A stretch of 64,000 nt of DNA, taken from assembly GCA_016702705.1 (NCBI GenBank), contig JADJDM010000014.1:98912-162911 (forward strand), in the 5' to 3' direction. How positions within the stretch are numbered: the first letter of the stretch is position 1; every line of letters begins with the position of its first letter. The notes beneath the pieces are model-generated. The model was given only the letters and a program-made list of their open reading frames with translations. It was not told the origin of the DNA and searched no databases. Source of the stretch: Bacteroidota bacterium. Lineage in GTDB: Bacteria; Bacteroidota; Bacteroidia; B-17B0; Aurantibacillaceae. The position numbers and the translations under genes are program-made. This document shows, one piece after another, positions 26,645 through 36,339 of the stretch.

Positions 26645-27133
26645 TTAGTTCTTTGGCTCAAAAGTCCAAGTTTCACCAGTTGCTGCTTTAAGCTTTAATT
26701 CTTTTTCGTTAACCGAAGTTACAGTATAAGACTCTTCTTTTCCTTCAATAGTAATTTTTAAATCTTTATTGTCAGGAGTTAAAGTGTATTTGCCCTTTTG
26801 AGTTCCGAATAAAATAGAAACATCAACAGAACCATCATCTTTAAATTTATAAGTTGAACCTTTTAGAAAACTATTAGCCATTGCTTCGCCTAAACCACCC
26901 ATTGTGTTTGCCATTGTTTCCATTCCTTTTGTCATCGCCTTCATCGCAGTATCAACACCTGTTACACCAAGTGAATCAACATTAGTATTCATTTCAGAAG
27001 AAATATCCAATTGAGCAATATCAATGTTTGTTAATTTCCATTTACCAATTAATGGATTGTTCATTTTTTCTCCACCACAAGAAGTAATTAATACTACTAC
27101 AGCTAATGAAAGTACGTAAGCAAGTTTTTTCAT
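26645..27133 (-). CDS. Lipocalin-like lipoprotein
   Basis: 162-residue precursor with lipobox ITSC. After the lipid-anchored Cys it reads NNPLIGKWKLTNIDIAQLDI, the typical opening of small Bacteroidota lipocalin-like proteins, then a Met/Gly-rich loop (KGMETMANTMGGLGEAMANS) and beta strands STYKFKDDGSVDVSI, QKGKYTLTPDNKDLKITIEG and KLKAATGETWTFEPKN. A role in binding a small hydrophobic ligand is only suggested by the fold. It stands alone between a terminator and a divergent efflux operon. Confidence 0.7.
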   Translation of the reverse strand: MKKLAYVLSLAVVVLITSCGGEKMNNPLIGKWKLTNIDIAQLDISSEMNTNVDSLGVTGVDTAMKAMTKGMETMANTMGGLGEAMANSFLKGSTYKFKDDGSVDVSILFGTQKGKYTLTPDNKDLKITIEGKEESYTVTSVNEKELKLKAATGETWTFEPKN

Positions 27134-27342
27134 GTTTTTTTCTTTTTAAAGGTTTTGATTAATCGAACATGAAATTAGTAAATATTTTTATTCTGCAAAA
27201 AAATAATTGAAACAAGAAAAACATGATAAAAGACAGGTTTAACGATAAATATGATGATTGAACTCAAATACAAACTTAGTTGCCCTATAAAATAGGCTTT
27301 AAACCCACATAATTCTTAACTTAGCGCCATCAAATTTACGTC

Positions 27343-28431
27343 ATGCATTTAAAATCTCTATCTATTATCGTATTGCTTGGCTTACTTGTTTCTTGTTCTA
27401 AAGAAAGAGTTCACATAAAGCCAACTATAAGCGACATTACCGAATCCGTTTATGCCTCAGGAAAAGTAAAAGCTGACCAGCAATACAATGTTTACTCAAC
27501 TGTTAATGGTATACTGCAAAGTATTTTGGTTAAAGCAGGTGATAGTGTTTCTATAGGTACACAACTTTTTGTTTTAGATAATATGACTTCTGAGTTAAAT
27601 TCTCAAAATGCATTATTGGCTTTGCAATTAAGTGAAGAGAATAATAAATCAAGTTCTGATAAGTTAAAAGAAGTGGAATCTACTGTTGAATTGGCTTATC
27701 AAAAATATTTACTCGACTCTTCTTTATTTGTAAGACAGAAAAAATTATTCGAACAAAATGTGGGTTCGAAATTAGATTTAGAGCAAAAACAATTGAACCT
27801 TACAGCTTCCAGAACAAACTATGAATCGGCAAATGCGCGCTTTAAACAGTTAAAAACTGTGTTGGCAAAAGAGTTAAAAAACGCAGGACTTAATTACTCT
27901 ATCTCACAAAAGATGGCGAATGATTTCACTATCAAAAGTACTGTAAATGGGAGGATTTATGATGTTTTAAAGGAACAAGGCGAATTAATTACTCCACAAA
28001 CTCAACTAGCTGTAGTAGGTAGCGGAACTCAATTTTACATTGAGTTGGAAGTAGATGAAAATGATATTTCAAAAATTAGAATTGGACAAGAAGTGGTAGT
28101 GAATATGGATAGCTACAAAGATGAAGTGTTTACTGCTAAGTTAACGCACATTTATCCCATAATGAATGAGCGTACACATACCTTTACCGTTAAAGCTGCC
28201 TTTGTTGAACAACCAAAAGTACTTTATCCAAATTTGAGTTTAGAAGCTAACATAGTTTTAAATACAAAAAAGAACGCAATTGTAATTCCGAAAGAATATC
28301 TAGTAGATGGAAAATTTGTGATGATTAGTGAAGATGAAAAACAAGAGGTTAAAATTGGTTTAAAAGATTATAAAAAGGTGGAAATACTTTCGGGATTAGA
28401 TAGCACACAATTTATTTACAAGCCACTTTAA
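27343..28431 (+). CDS. Efflux periplasmic adaptor (HlyD/MacA family) lipoprotein
   Basis: 362 residues with a lipoprotein signal (LLVSC). The biotinyl-lipoyl half motifs are visible: ASGKVKADQQYNVYSTVNGI and VKAGDSVSIGTQLFVLDN near the N-terminus, an alpha-helical hairpin (about 85-185), then STVNGRIYDVLKEQGELITP and the beta-barrel GSGTQFYIELEVDENDISKI. Such adaptors link an inner-membrane ABC or RND pump to an outer-membrane channel. The stop codon overlaps the ATG of the permease (TAATG). No TolC-type gene is present here. Substrate unknown. Confidence 0.88.
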   Translation: MHLKSLSIIVLLGLLVSCSKERVHIKPTISDITESVYASGKVKADQQYNVYSTVNGILQSILVKAGDSVSIGTQLFVLDNMTSELNSQNALLALQLSEENNKSSSDKLKEVESTVELAYQKYLLDSSLFVRQKKLFEQNVGSKLDLEQKQLNLTASRTNYESANARFKQLKTVLAKELKNAGLNYSISQKMANDFTIKSTVNGRIYDVLKEQGELITPQTQLAVVGSGTQFYIELEVDENDISKIRIGQEVVVNMDSYKDEVFTAKLTHIYPIMNERTHTFTVKAAFVEQPKVLYPNLSLEANIVLNTKKNAIVIPKEYLVDGKFVMISEDEKQEVKIGLKDYKKVEILSGLDSTQFIYKPL

Positions 28432-29690
28432 TGAACTTCAAACTTATCATAGATATTTCTATTAACTTACTGCGTGCCCGATTAAAACAATCGGTTATTG
28501 CAGGTGTTGGTGTTACTTTCGGGATAATGATGTTTATTGCTTTAGTGAGTTTTATGAATGGACTAAATCAATTATTAGATGGTTTAATTTTAAATCGTAC
28601 TCCACATGTTAGACTTTATAACGAAGTAAAGCCAAGCGAAAATCAACCCATTAATGCTTCTAAAAAATATGGGCAAACACAAAACTTTATTTACTCAGTA
28701 AAACCCAAAGATAGCGGCAAAGAAATTTACGATAGCAAAGCAATTATGAAAACGCTTTTAGCTGACGAACGGGTAATTGGAATTGCCCCAAAAATTAATA
28801 CTCAAGTTTTCTTTAATGCTGGCAACATCGAATTAGCAGGAGTAATTAATGGAGTTGATATTACTGCCGAAGAAAAACTGTTTCTGTTTAGCGATTATGT
28901 AATTGAAGGTGATAGTAAAGACCTTGCAACCGTTAGTAATAGTATATTTTTAGGCAAAGGTTTAGCCGATAAAATGCTTGTAAACATTGGCGATGTAATT
29001 AATGTAACAACAGCACAAGGCGATGTGATTCCACTTAAAGTAATGGGAATGTTTCAGTTTGGACTTGCTGATTTAGATAACACGCAAGCATACACCTCGC
29101 TTGCTACTGCTCAAAAAATATTTGATAAACCTGCTGCCTATATTACAGATATTCAAATAAAATTAAAGGATATAACTACTGCACCTCAAATAGCAATAGA
29201 ATATGCCAAATTATTTAATGTAGATGCTATTGATATACAAACTGCCAATGCCCAATTTGAAACTGGAAGCAGTGTACGAACTATCATCTCTTATGCAGTT
29301 GGAGTTACATTGCTTATTGTAGCTGGATTTGGTATTTACAATATATTAAACATGATGATTTATGAAAAAATGGATTCAATTGCCATACTTAAAGCAACAG
29401 GCTTTTCGGGGCAAGATGTGAAATGGGTATTTATTTTTATTTCCGTTTTTATTGGTATTGCAGGTGGTTTACTAGGACTCTTGTGCGGATATATACTATC
29501 TGTTGTAATTGATAACATACCATTTGAAACAGCTTCTTTACCAACTATAAAAACATATCCTATTTATTATAAAGCTACTTATTATATAATTGGAATTTGC
29601 TTTGCATTGGTAACAACCTATATTGCAGGTTTGTTCCCGGCAAAAAAAGCTAGTAAGATTGATCCTGTAGATATTATTAGAGGAAAATAA
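28431..29690 (+). CDS. ABC transporter permease (FtsX/MacB-LolC family)
   Basis: 419 residues with the FtsX-like layout: one N-terminal helix (SVIAGVGVTFGIMMFIALVS), a large periplasmic domain (about 50-275), and three C-terminal helices (ISYAVGVTLLIVAGFGIYNI, VFIFISVFIGIAGGLLGLLC, YIIGICFALVTTYIAGLF) ending in FPAKKASKIDPVDIIRGK, a diagnostic tail for the family. Such permeases move lipoproteins or peptides by a mechanotransmission mechanism. It overlaps the adaptor gene by 1 nt and is followed by its ATPase after 1 nt. Confidence 0.9.
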   Translation: MNFKLIIDISINLLRARLKQSVIAGVGVTFGIMMFIALVSFMNGLNQLLDGLILNRTPHVRLYNEVKPSENQPINASKKYGQTQNFIYSVKPKDSGKEIYDSKAIMKTLLADERVIGIAPKINTQVFFNAGNIELAGVINGVDITAEEKLFLFSDYVIEGDSKDLATVSNSIFLGKGLADKMLVNIGDVINVTTAQGDVIPLKVMGMFQFGLADLDNTQAYTSLATAQKIFDKPAAYITDIQIKLKDITTAPQIAIEYAKLFNVDAIDIQTANAQFETGSSVRTIISYAVGVTLLIVAGFGIYNILNMMIYEKMDSIAILKATGFSGQDVKWVFIFISVFIGIAGGLLGLLCGYILSVVIDNIPFETASLPTIKTYPIYYKATYYIIGICFALVTTYIAGLFPAKKASKIDPVDIIRGK

Positions 29691-29691
29691 C

Positions 29692-30366
29692 ATGTCGAAC
29701 AAAGTAATAGAAACCATAGGTGTTAGCAAAGAGTTTTCCGACCCAGTAACGGTGAAGATACTAAAGGATGTTAGCTTTCATGTTGACCATGGAGAGTTTG
29801 TTTCTATTATGGGAAAATCGGGTTGTGGTAAATCTACCCTACTCTATATCCTTTCTACTATGGATACTGATTATGAAGGCAAATTATTTTTAAACGATGA
29901 ATTGCTTAGCGGTAAAAACGATGCGCAATTAGCAAAGGTTAGAAACGAAAAAATTGGTTTCGTATTTCAGTTTCATTATTTGTTGCAAGAGTTTTCTGTT
30001 GTGAAAAATGTAATGATTCCAGGATTAAAGCTGGGCAAGTATAGCACACAGGAAATTGAGCATCGTGCTATGGAACGTTTAAAAATGCTGGGCATGCAAG
30101 ACCATGCACTCAAAAAACCAAACCAATTAAGTGGAGGACAAAAACAACGCGTTGCCATTGCTCGTGCGTTAATTAACGACCCGCTAATTATTATGGGTGA
30201 TGAGCCAACTGGTAATTTAGATAAATTAAACAGTGATTTGGTTTTTGATATTTTTAGTGAACTCACAAAAGAAAAAAAACAAACTATTTTAGTTGTTACG
30301 CACGACCCTGAGTTTGCCGACAAAACAGATCGAATAATTACCATGGCTGACGGTAAAATTGTTTAA
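29692..30366 (+). CDS. ABC transporter ATP-binding protein (LolD/MacB-type)
   Basis: 224 residues, the standard length of LolD-type ATPases. Walker A GKSGCGKST (about 43), Q-loop FVFQFHYLLQEFSVVKNVMI, signature LSGGQKQRVAIARAL, Walker B LIIMGDEPTGNLD and switch VVTHDPEFADKTDR are complete. It should energise the FtsX-type permease upstream, forming an adaptor-permease-ATPase efflux system. The stop codon overlaps the start of the RNase HI gene. Confidence 0.93.
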   Translation: MSNKVIETIGVSKEFSDPVTVKILKDVSFHVDHGEFVSIMGKSGCGKSTLLYILSTMDTDYEGKLFLNDELLSGKNDAQLAKVRNEKIGFVFQFHYLLQEFSVVKNVMIPGLKLGKYSTQEIEHRAMERLKMLGMQDHALKKPNQLSGGQKQRVAIARALINDPLIIMGDEPTGNLDKLNSDLVFDIFSELTKEKKQTILVVTHDPEFADKTDRIITMADGKIV

Positions 30367-30827
30367 TGGAATTTATAGAAATATACACCGATGGTTCCTG
30401 CCACACCCAGCAATGTATTGGCGCTTGGGCAAGTGTACTATTGTATAAAGAAGGTAAAATAACATTAAGTGGAAGTGAATCAGATACTACTCACAACCGC
30501 ATGGAAATATTGGCGGTTACTAATTCCATCAAACATGTTATAGAACATTTTCCCCAGATAAACGAAATTAAAATAATATCCGATAGCCAATATGTAATTG
30601 GTTTAATTGATAGAGAAAAGAAATTCATTGCTGGCAATTACAAAACTAAGGCAGGCATTGATATAAGAAATGTTGATTTGGTGAAGGAATTACTCACTTT
30701 ATTAAAAACAATAAAAGTTGAATTTACAAAAATTAAAGCCCACCAAAAACCAAGTGAAGCAACTAAATACAATATTGAAGTTGATAAATTATGCAGGGAG
30801 ATTGTGCGGAAATTGGTGAAGGAGTGA
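30366..30827 (+). CDS. rnhA: Ribonuclease HI
   Basis: 153 residues with all four acidic active-site positions: Asp in IYTDGSCHT, Glu in THNRMEILAVTNS, Asp in IISDSQYVIGL and Asp in YNIEVDKLCREI. RNase HI cuts the RNA strand in RNA-DNA hybrids with Mg2+. The substrate-binding region GNYKTKAGIDIRNVDLVKEL is also present. The start overlaps the ABC ATPase stop by 1 nt (TAATG), so it is read from the efflux operon mRNA. This is probably only a shared transcript. Confidence 0.9.
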   Translation: MEFIEIYTDGSCHTQQCIGAWASVLLYKEGKITLSGSESDTTHNRMEILAVTNSIKHVIEHFPQINEIKIISDSQYVIGLIDREKKFIAGNYKTKAGIDIRNVDLVKELLTLLKTIKVEFTKIKAHQKPSEATKYNIEVDKLCREIVRKLVKE

Positions 30828-30840
30828 TGATGGTATTGAG

Positions 30841-31113
30841 TTAATTTTTCATATTTGTTAATCGAGTCAAAAGTTCCTTAACTTTAGGTAAAGAGCTAGC
30901 TCCAAAACCATGCAGTTTTAGTAATTCATTTTCAGAATAGCTTGCTAGTTGTTTTAAGGTTTTAATTCCTGCATTTGCTAATGCTCTCCTTGCTGGCGCA
31001 CCAAGCGAACTAAAAACATCCTCTTTCTTTAGCTTTTCGCAAGTAGGACATACTGGGCAATCACTACTTTTATAAAATGTATGTCCGTTTTTGCAGAGTT
31101 TTTTTGTTTTCAT
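30841..31113 (-). CDS. Zinc-ribbon plus RpoA-CTD/HhH-like small protein
   Basis: 90 residues. The N-terminus carries Cys pairs (KLCKNGHTFYKSSDCPVCPT, then CEKL) typical of a zinc ribbon. The C-terminal 55 residues (SLGAPARRALANAGIKTLKQ, LASYSENELLKLHGFGASSL, PKVKELLTRL) match the helix-hairpin-helix fold of the RNA polymerase alpha C-terminal domain, which binds DNA and regulators. It follows the GH18 gene by 1 nt on the minus strand. A DNA-binding or polymerase-associated role is plausible but inferred. Confidence 0.75.
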   Translation of the reverse strand: MKTKKLCKNGHTFYKSSDCPVCPTCEKLKKEDVFSSLGAPARRALANAGIKTLKQLASYSENELLKLHGFGASSLPKVKELLTRLTNMKN

Positions 31114-31114
31114 A

Positions 31115-34111
31115 TTAATTACTCACCACAACTTTCCTTGTAATCACCTTTTGCCCCGCTTTAATATTTAAGATATAAGTGCCTGCTGCTAAATTAAGCT
31201 CGGTTAAATTTAGTTCATACTTATTTAATCCTTTATGTAAATCTTTTATTTCAAGCAACAATTGCTTTCCTGTTATGTCGCAAAATGTAATTGCTGCTTT
31301 TTCGTTTTCATCTGATATTAAAGTAATGTTTAAATTTTCTTTTGCAGGATTTGGGAAGAAACTAAATGCTTGTTGTGTTGCTATGTCTTTTAATCCAACA
31401 CCCGTTAAATATATTACACCATCGCTTACAATGCTATCACTAACAAGTCCGGCAGCATTTTGGGCTTTTACCATAAAGTAGTAATGTGTGCCACCTACTA
31501 ATGTTAAACCTGTTTGGGTTGCATTTAATGCGGTTGAATTGCTTGTCCAAGCAGTAATGTTTTGTGCTCCAGGAGTTGTGCCAATTGCATACCAGTAGTT
31601 TGAAACACCTGAGTTGGTGTCTCGCGCTGCTGTGTAGTTAGATGTCAATTGTGTTCCAACATACGTTGTATCAATATCCGCACTTGCGCCATCCGATAAA
31701 CTTGTTGATACAATTGGTTTTGTCCAATCCACATTTAAATCCTGAGAAGCAATGGTAGAAAGATTATTTGCCCCGTCTTTAATAATTGATTTAATACGTG
31801 CTGCTGGTGTTGTTGGACTTGTATTTTCAAAACGTATGTCATTTGTGCTAGCCGAACCAACTGTTACATTAACGCTTGCTGCCCTGCTACGATATACTTT
31901 TAAATTATTTACGGTGTACACACAATTTCCACCTCTAAACGAAATGTATTTACCTACAGTGTGCGGATTAGCATCATTCCAAGTTGAAACCAAGGTGTTG
32001 TTAATCCATATTTGTACATCATCACTTATTCTATCAAAACTTACCGTGTAATCATAAAATGTATTGGTAGCAAAAGTGTAAGGCGAAGAATTAACTAATG
32101 AAAAAATATCGTTTGTTACTTTATAAATTTCAACAACCGAATCATCTAACCTAAACCAAGCAAAGTAAGAGTTGTAACGATTAGTTGTAGAAGCACTATC
32201 GCAAAAGAAATGGAAACCCGCTCTTCTGTTAGTTCCTGCCCCGCTCATTTTTGCTTGCCAATTGTATAAATAACGATTGCTTAATGTTTGTGTACAAGCC
32301 GCTGCTATATTGGTGTTACCTAATGCTTCATCGTTTTGTTCTAAATAACCTCCATTAATTGCCCAGGTTCCTGTGTAACTTGTCCAATCGCTATGAATAG
32401 CATTATCAAAATTATCGCTAAAAAAACCACGTACTTTATTTGCTCTCCACTCTGTTCCATTAAACTCTAATACTTGATAAAAACTTTTCTCTACACCTGT
32501 TCCACTTGCATTATCGGTATCAGTAAAATTGGTAGTAAAGTTTTGAGTTATCCAACCTGTTGGTGCGCTTAAGGTTGTTGTAGGTGCAACATTATCTATT
32601 ATACAATTATAAATTGCTGTAAAACCTGAATTAGTTGTAAGGTTATCTGATTTAAAACGAAGTGTTAATGCCCCGTTTGTAGAAGTTACGGTTCCTGGAC
32701 TATTTGTTGAAGTGTAGGCGCCAATTAATGGTGAAGAAATACTTGTTCCATTATAAATCCAAAGAGAGTCGTAATTGGTTTCCAAATCAAATTGAGTAAA
32801 TGTCATACTTACATTTGAAGAACCTGTTGGTTGTATGGTGTAAGTATATCTTTCTTTATCATAATGATTTCTGTTTGGTCCGCCCATATCATAAATAGTA
32901 TCTGTGCAAGGTGCAACTGCGCAATCAGTAAACTTGGCTTCGATAGCATCCCAGTAATCAGAGTAACCATCATCATAACCTAAAGCCCAAATTCCAATTC
33001 CACCAATACCGCGCTGATTAACTAAATCAAATCTTTTTCGCATACTGTATGCATCATCAATCCAACACTGTCTCCAGTTTCCTGCACTTTGATAAACATA
33101 ATATGGACTAAAGGAGTTTGCTTCCCAACGTTTATTTGCACCTGAATAAGTTGTTGGATTATTTCTTACATAAGCATAGGTACGAGATGAAGTAAAACCA
33201 CCAGTAGTTGCTGATGGTGCTGTGTTGCCTGCTGTTTCCCACTCGCGACCATACCAAGGCAAACCTAAAAGTAATTTAGAGTTTGTTGCACCTTGCGATA
33301 AGTAATAAGTAATGCTTCTAGATAAAGTATAATTGTAAGTAGTTTGAAAATTATACAATGGCGCTTCTGGACCAGCAGTAGAACTTCCACTGTAGTAATA
33401 ATCATAACCCATTATGGTATATAAATCCAAATAAGGATCTAAGTTGGGAATATCAAAAACGCCACTCCAATCAACAGCGTACAAACAAACACTTACTTCG
33501 TAATTTGCATTTGCTGCATGAACTTGCGTACATAAATCTTGCATAAAAGCTGTAAATGGTGCTTTACTTGAAGCTCCCATTCCTTCAAAATCAATGTTTA
33601 CGCCTTTTGCATTTCTTGCATTTAATAGGTTAATGATATTGGTAATTAAGGTTTGTTTTGCGGATGCACTTCCAAAAAAAGTAGCATGACTTCCAAAAAG
33701 TGTAACACAAAAATGAACATCCGTTCCATTGTTAATTGCAGTGGTTACAGCATTACTTGTTGTCCAAGCGAAAGAGCCATTTGTATTAGCGCCTGTTGCA
33801 GGGTCAACATCGTAACTAAAATAGCACATATCACTTAATAAATTCCATTGGTAATTATTGTATGCAGTACCAACCCAATATGGATGCCAACCAAAAACAC
33901 GCTTGTTTAAATTACAAACTGTCATGGGTTTTAATTCTGTTGATTTTTCAGCAACAGCTTTTTTATCATTTATGATATCCCATTCGGCATCTGTTTTTGT
34001 GCCAAGTGTTTTATAATATTCGCTTTGTTCTTTTAAAGTAGATTGTGAATTTGTTTGTGCGAATATGCTTGTGAAAGCTGCAAAAAGTGCGAAAAAGTAG
34101 ATTTGTTTCAT
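31115..34111 (-). CDS. Large secreted GH18-family protein with CUB and T9SS sorting domains
   Basis: 998 residues. Signal peptide (ending TSIFAQ), then a GH18 chitinase-like barrel (about 65-400) with KRVFGWHPYW, the catalytic strand GVNIDFEGMG (about 168-177; the acid Glu is present) and LLLGLPWYGREW, IGIWALGYDDGYSDYWDA. A CUB domain follows (about 402-510: TIYDMGGPNRNHYDKERY ... SLWIYNGTS ... GALTLRFKSDNLTTNSGFTA), then a concanavalin-type segment with FSDNFDNAIHSDWTSYTGTW, Ig-like parts and a type A T9SS sorting domain at the end (FSFFPNPAKENLNITLISDE). It probably hydrolyses chitin or a related glycan at the cell surface. Confidence 0.9.
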   Translation of the reverse strand: MKQIYFFALFAAFTSIFAQTNSQSTLKEQSEYYKTLGTKTDAEWDIINDKKAVAEKSTELKPMTVCNLNKRVFGWHPYWVGTAYNNYQWNLLSDMCYFSYDVDPATGANTNGSFAWTTSNAVTTAINNGTDVHFCVTLFGSHATFFGSASAKQTLITNIINLLNARNAKGVNIDFEGMGASSKAPFTAFMQDLCTQVHAANANYEVSVCLYAVDWSGVFDIPNLDPYLDLYTIMGYDYYYSGSSTAGPEAPLYNFQTTYNYTLSRSITYYLSQGATNSKLLLGLPWYGREWETAGNTAPSATTGGFTSSRTYAYVRNNPTTYSGANKRWEANSFSPYYVYQSAGNWRQCWIDDAYSMRKRFDLVNQRGIGGIGIWALGYDDGYSDYWDAIEAKFTDCAVAPCTDTIYDMGGPNRNHYDKERYTYTIQPTGSSNVSMTFTQFDLETNYDSLWIYNGTSISSPLIGAYTSTNSPGTVTSTNGALTLRFKSDNLTTNSGFTAIYNCIIDNVAPTTTLSAPTGWITQNFTTNFTDTDNASGTGVEKSFYQVLEFNGTEWRANKVRGFFSDNFDNAIHSDWTSYTGTWAINGGYLEQNDEALGNTNIAAACTQTLSNRYLYNWQAKMSGAGTNRRAGFHFFCDSASTTNRYNSYFAWFRLDDSVVEIYKVTNDIFSLVNSSPYTFATNTFYDYTVSFDRISDDVQIWINNTLVSTWNDANPHTVGKYISFRGGNCVYTVNNLKVYRSRAASVNVTVGSASTNDIRFENTSPTTPAARIKSIIKDGANNLSTIASQDLNVDWTKPIVSTSLSDGASADIDTTYVGTQLTSNYTAARDTNSGVSNYWYAIGTTPGAQNITAWTSNSTALNATQTGLTLVGGTHYYFMVKAQNAAGLVSDSIVSDGVIYLTGVGLKDIATQQAFSFFPNPAKENLNITLISDENEKAAITFCDITGKQLLLEIKDLHKGLNKYELNLTELNLAAGTYILNIKAGQKVITRKVVVSN

Positions 34112-34205
34112 TGTACTATTTATGAATAGTAAATATAATGAAATTAAGTAATAGCAAAGGATTCTGCTGTAAGAATTAACTACTAAAAAGGTTTAGTAAT
34201 ACGGT

Positions 34206-36251
34206 TTAAACTCTAACCCCCAATACCAAAATATCATCCACTTGCTCATTTAAACCTTTCCAAGTTTCGTGTGATTCGGAAAGAATGTTTTTTTGTTCTT
34301 TAGCAGGTGATTGAGAAATATTAACTAACAAATCTTCGAATGGACGATACTTAAACTTTTTACCTAGTGGCCCGCCAAACTGATCGGCAAATCCATCAGT
34401 GAACTGGTAAATAATATCTCCTTTATTTAACTGAATAGTATGATTAGTAAACGGTTTAAAATCTTCTCCTAAAAATATTCCTATTGGATGTTTATCGGCT
34501 TTAATTTCTTTCAAAACACCTTCGTTTTGTTCGTTTTTAGAAACAATGTAAATTGAATTATTTGCCCCTGCATATTGTAATGTGGAATTTTTTAAATCAT
34601 AACAGCAAAGTGAAATATCCATTCCGTCTTTTACGGTTGAATCAGTAAATGATTGTCTAAGCGATTCGGATAAATCAATATTAACTTGATTAAGTATATC
34701 ACCCGGAATAGTTTTGCCATGCTCGTGTATAGCGTGCTTTAATAAATTAAAACCAACAATACTTATGAAAGCGCCTGGAACTCCATGCCCTGTGCAATCC
34801 ACAGCTGCAATGTAAATTTTATCCCCAATATTATCTACCCAATAAAAATCTCCACTCACAATATCTTTTGGTTTGTAGTAGATAAAATTTTCAGGAATCA
34901 ACGAATCAATATACGTTTGAGGTGGTAATATGGCTTCTTGAATTCGTTTTGCGTACTTAATACTATCCGTAATTTCTTTGTTCTTCTCCCCTATTATTGC
35001 ATTTTGTTCTTCTAGTTTTTTGCTTGATAAAGATTTAATACGGTAACGATTAAACAAAATTAAAACTAAGGCAACAAGTAAAATGGACCCAACAATAAAT
35101 GAATTTCTCAATAAGGTCTGTCTTTCTAATTCATTCTCGTGTAAAATTTGATTTTTATTTAAGAGTTCTATTTCTTTTGATTTTTTGTCGGCCTCATACT
35201 TAGTTTGCATTTCTGCCAACTGTTCGGTTTTTGATTCATCCCAAATACTATCTTTAATTCGTGTATGCAATTTATGATAATACAAACCTTTTTTATAATC
35301 CCCTGCTCTTTCATAAGTGTTAGACAAACCATCGTAACAAGCTTTTAATGATTCTTTATCATCGGTTTTAAGCGCGTAAACCAAAGCGTTTTCATAATTA
35401 CTAATGGCAGATTCTGTTTTACGTAAACGCTCATGTATTCCACCAATGTTGATGTAGCTATGTGCAATTCCTCTTTCATCACCTATTTTCAATTGTATTT
35501 CTAAAGCTTTGTAATGATAATCAACCGCTTGAGACAGTAATTCATTATCAGGATTAAGAATAGATTTTTCGAAAGCAACGTTGCCCAAATTATTATAGGT
35601 TGCCGATAAACCAACCAAATTATTAATATTATCAGGTGTTTTTTTTGCAAATTCTTCCTGAATGACTCTCGCTTTATTATGAAATTCGGCACACACATTA
35701 TAAAGCGAATCAGAATTTTTTTGATTCGCTTGTTTAAAATAAACATTACCAACATTGCCATAGCTAGATGCTAAGCCAAGTTTATCACCTAATTTTATTT
35801 TTAAAGCAATCGATTTATTATGATATTTTAAAGCCTCTGGAAAATTATTTTCTTCGTAATAAATTAGACCAACATTGTTTAAACTCTTAACAAGGTTTAT
35901 CGAATCACCCATTTCTTCGCGGATACCAAGGGCAATTAAACTATAGTTTAAGGCAACTGGATAATTTGCTTTTAAATAATAAAATGTGCCTAGATTATGA
36001 CAAAGGCGGGCTTCCCCTTTTTTATCTTTTGTTTTTTCAGCAAGTTTTATTCCTTTAATTGCAAATACTTCGGCTTCATCAGGAGAACTTTCGCGCAAAG
36101 CATTGAATAATTGTCCGTAAATTTTTATTTTAGAGCTATCTGCTTTTGTGGTATTGAGTAATTGTTTTAAACTATCAGAATTTACCTGAGCATCAAGCTT
36201 GGTAAATGATATTAAAACGAGTAAAAATAATATGTAACAATTTGTTCTCAA
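34206..36251 (-). CDS. TPR-containing SpoIIE-family PP2C phosphatase, subtype C
   Basis: The TTG at 36249-36251 is chosen as start: it gives a normal signal peptide (LRTNCYILFLLVLISFTKLD-AQ) and 681 residues, whereas the upstream TTG at 36296 lies in the terminator of the next gene and before the promoter box at 36258-36265. TPR repeats of about 40 residues (NVGLIYYEENNFPEALKYHN, SLYNVCAEFHNKARVIQEEF) are followed by a membrane helix near 382-404 (FIVGSILLVALVLILFNRYR) and the SpoIIE domain. It differs from the others: VDCTGHGVPGAFISIVGFNL, KDGMDISLCCYD and FTDGFADQFGG. The linker KEITDSIKYAKRIQEAILPP is shared. Substrate unknown. Confidence 0.88.
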   Translation of the reverse strand: MRTNCYILFLLVLISFTKLDAQVNSDSLKQLLNTTKADSSKIKIYGQLFNALRESSPDEAEVFAIKGIKLAEKTKDKKGEARLCHNLGTFYYLKANYPVALNYSLIALGIREEMGDSINLVKSLNNVGLIYYEENNFPEALKYHNKSIALKIKLGDKLGLASSYGNVGNVYFKQANQKNSDSLYNVCAEFHNKARVIQEEFAKKTPDNINNLVGLSATYNNLGNVAFEKSILNPDNELLSQAVDYHYKALEIQLKIGDERGIAHSYINIGGIHERLRKTESAISNYENALVYALKTDDKESLKACYDGLSNTYERAGDYKKGLYYHKLHTRIKDSIWDESKTEQLAEMQTKYEADKKSKEIELLNKNQILHENELERQTLLRNSFIVGSILLVALVLILFNRYRIKSLSSKKLEEQNAIIGEKNKEITDSIKYAKRIQEAILPPQTYIDSLIPENFIYYKPKDIVSGDFYWVDNIGDKIYIAAVDCTGHGVPGAFISIVGFNLLKHAIHEHGKTIPGDILNQVNIDLSESLRQSFTDSTVKDGMDISLCCYDLKNSTLQYAGANNSIYIVSKNEQNEGVLKEIKADKHPIGIFLGEDFKPFTNHTIQLNKGDIIYQFTDGFADQFGGPLGKKFKYRPFEDLLVNISQSPAKEQKNILSESHETWKGLNEQVDDILVLGVRV

Positions 36252-36257
36252 TCCTAA

Positions 36258-36265
36258 CAAATATA
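36258..36265 (-). promoter_or_regulatory. -7 box TATATTTG of the subtype C SpoIIE gene
   Basis: On the minus strand TATATTTG lies 6 nt before the TTG chosen as start, so the transcript would begin almost at the start codon. Confidence 0.55.
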
Positions 36266-36281
36266 CACTTTTTTGTGCAAT

Positions 36282-36317
36282 AAAAAACCCTCTCAAAGAC
36301 GCGCTATGAGAGGGTTT
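36282..36317 (-). terminator. Rho-independent terminator after the cyclophilin-FKBP gene
   Basis: A perfect 11-bp stem, AAACCCTCTCA (36285-36295) with TGAGAGGGTTT (36307-36317), read on the minus strand and ending in six T. Confidence 0.85.
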
Positions 36318-36339
36318 CGTTTAATATAACTATATTTTA

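Noticed and set aside
31179..33838. Plus-strand frames inside the GH18 gene
   Set aside because: Antisense shadows with low-complexity Ser/Cys composition; the minus-strand protein has clear domains along the same stretch.
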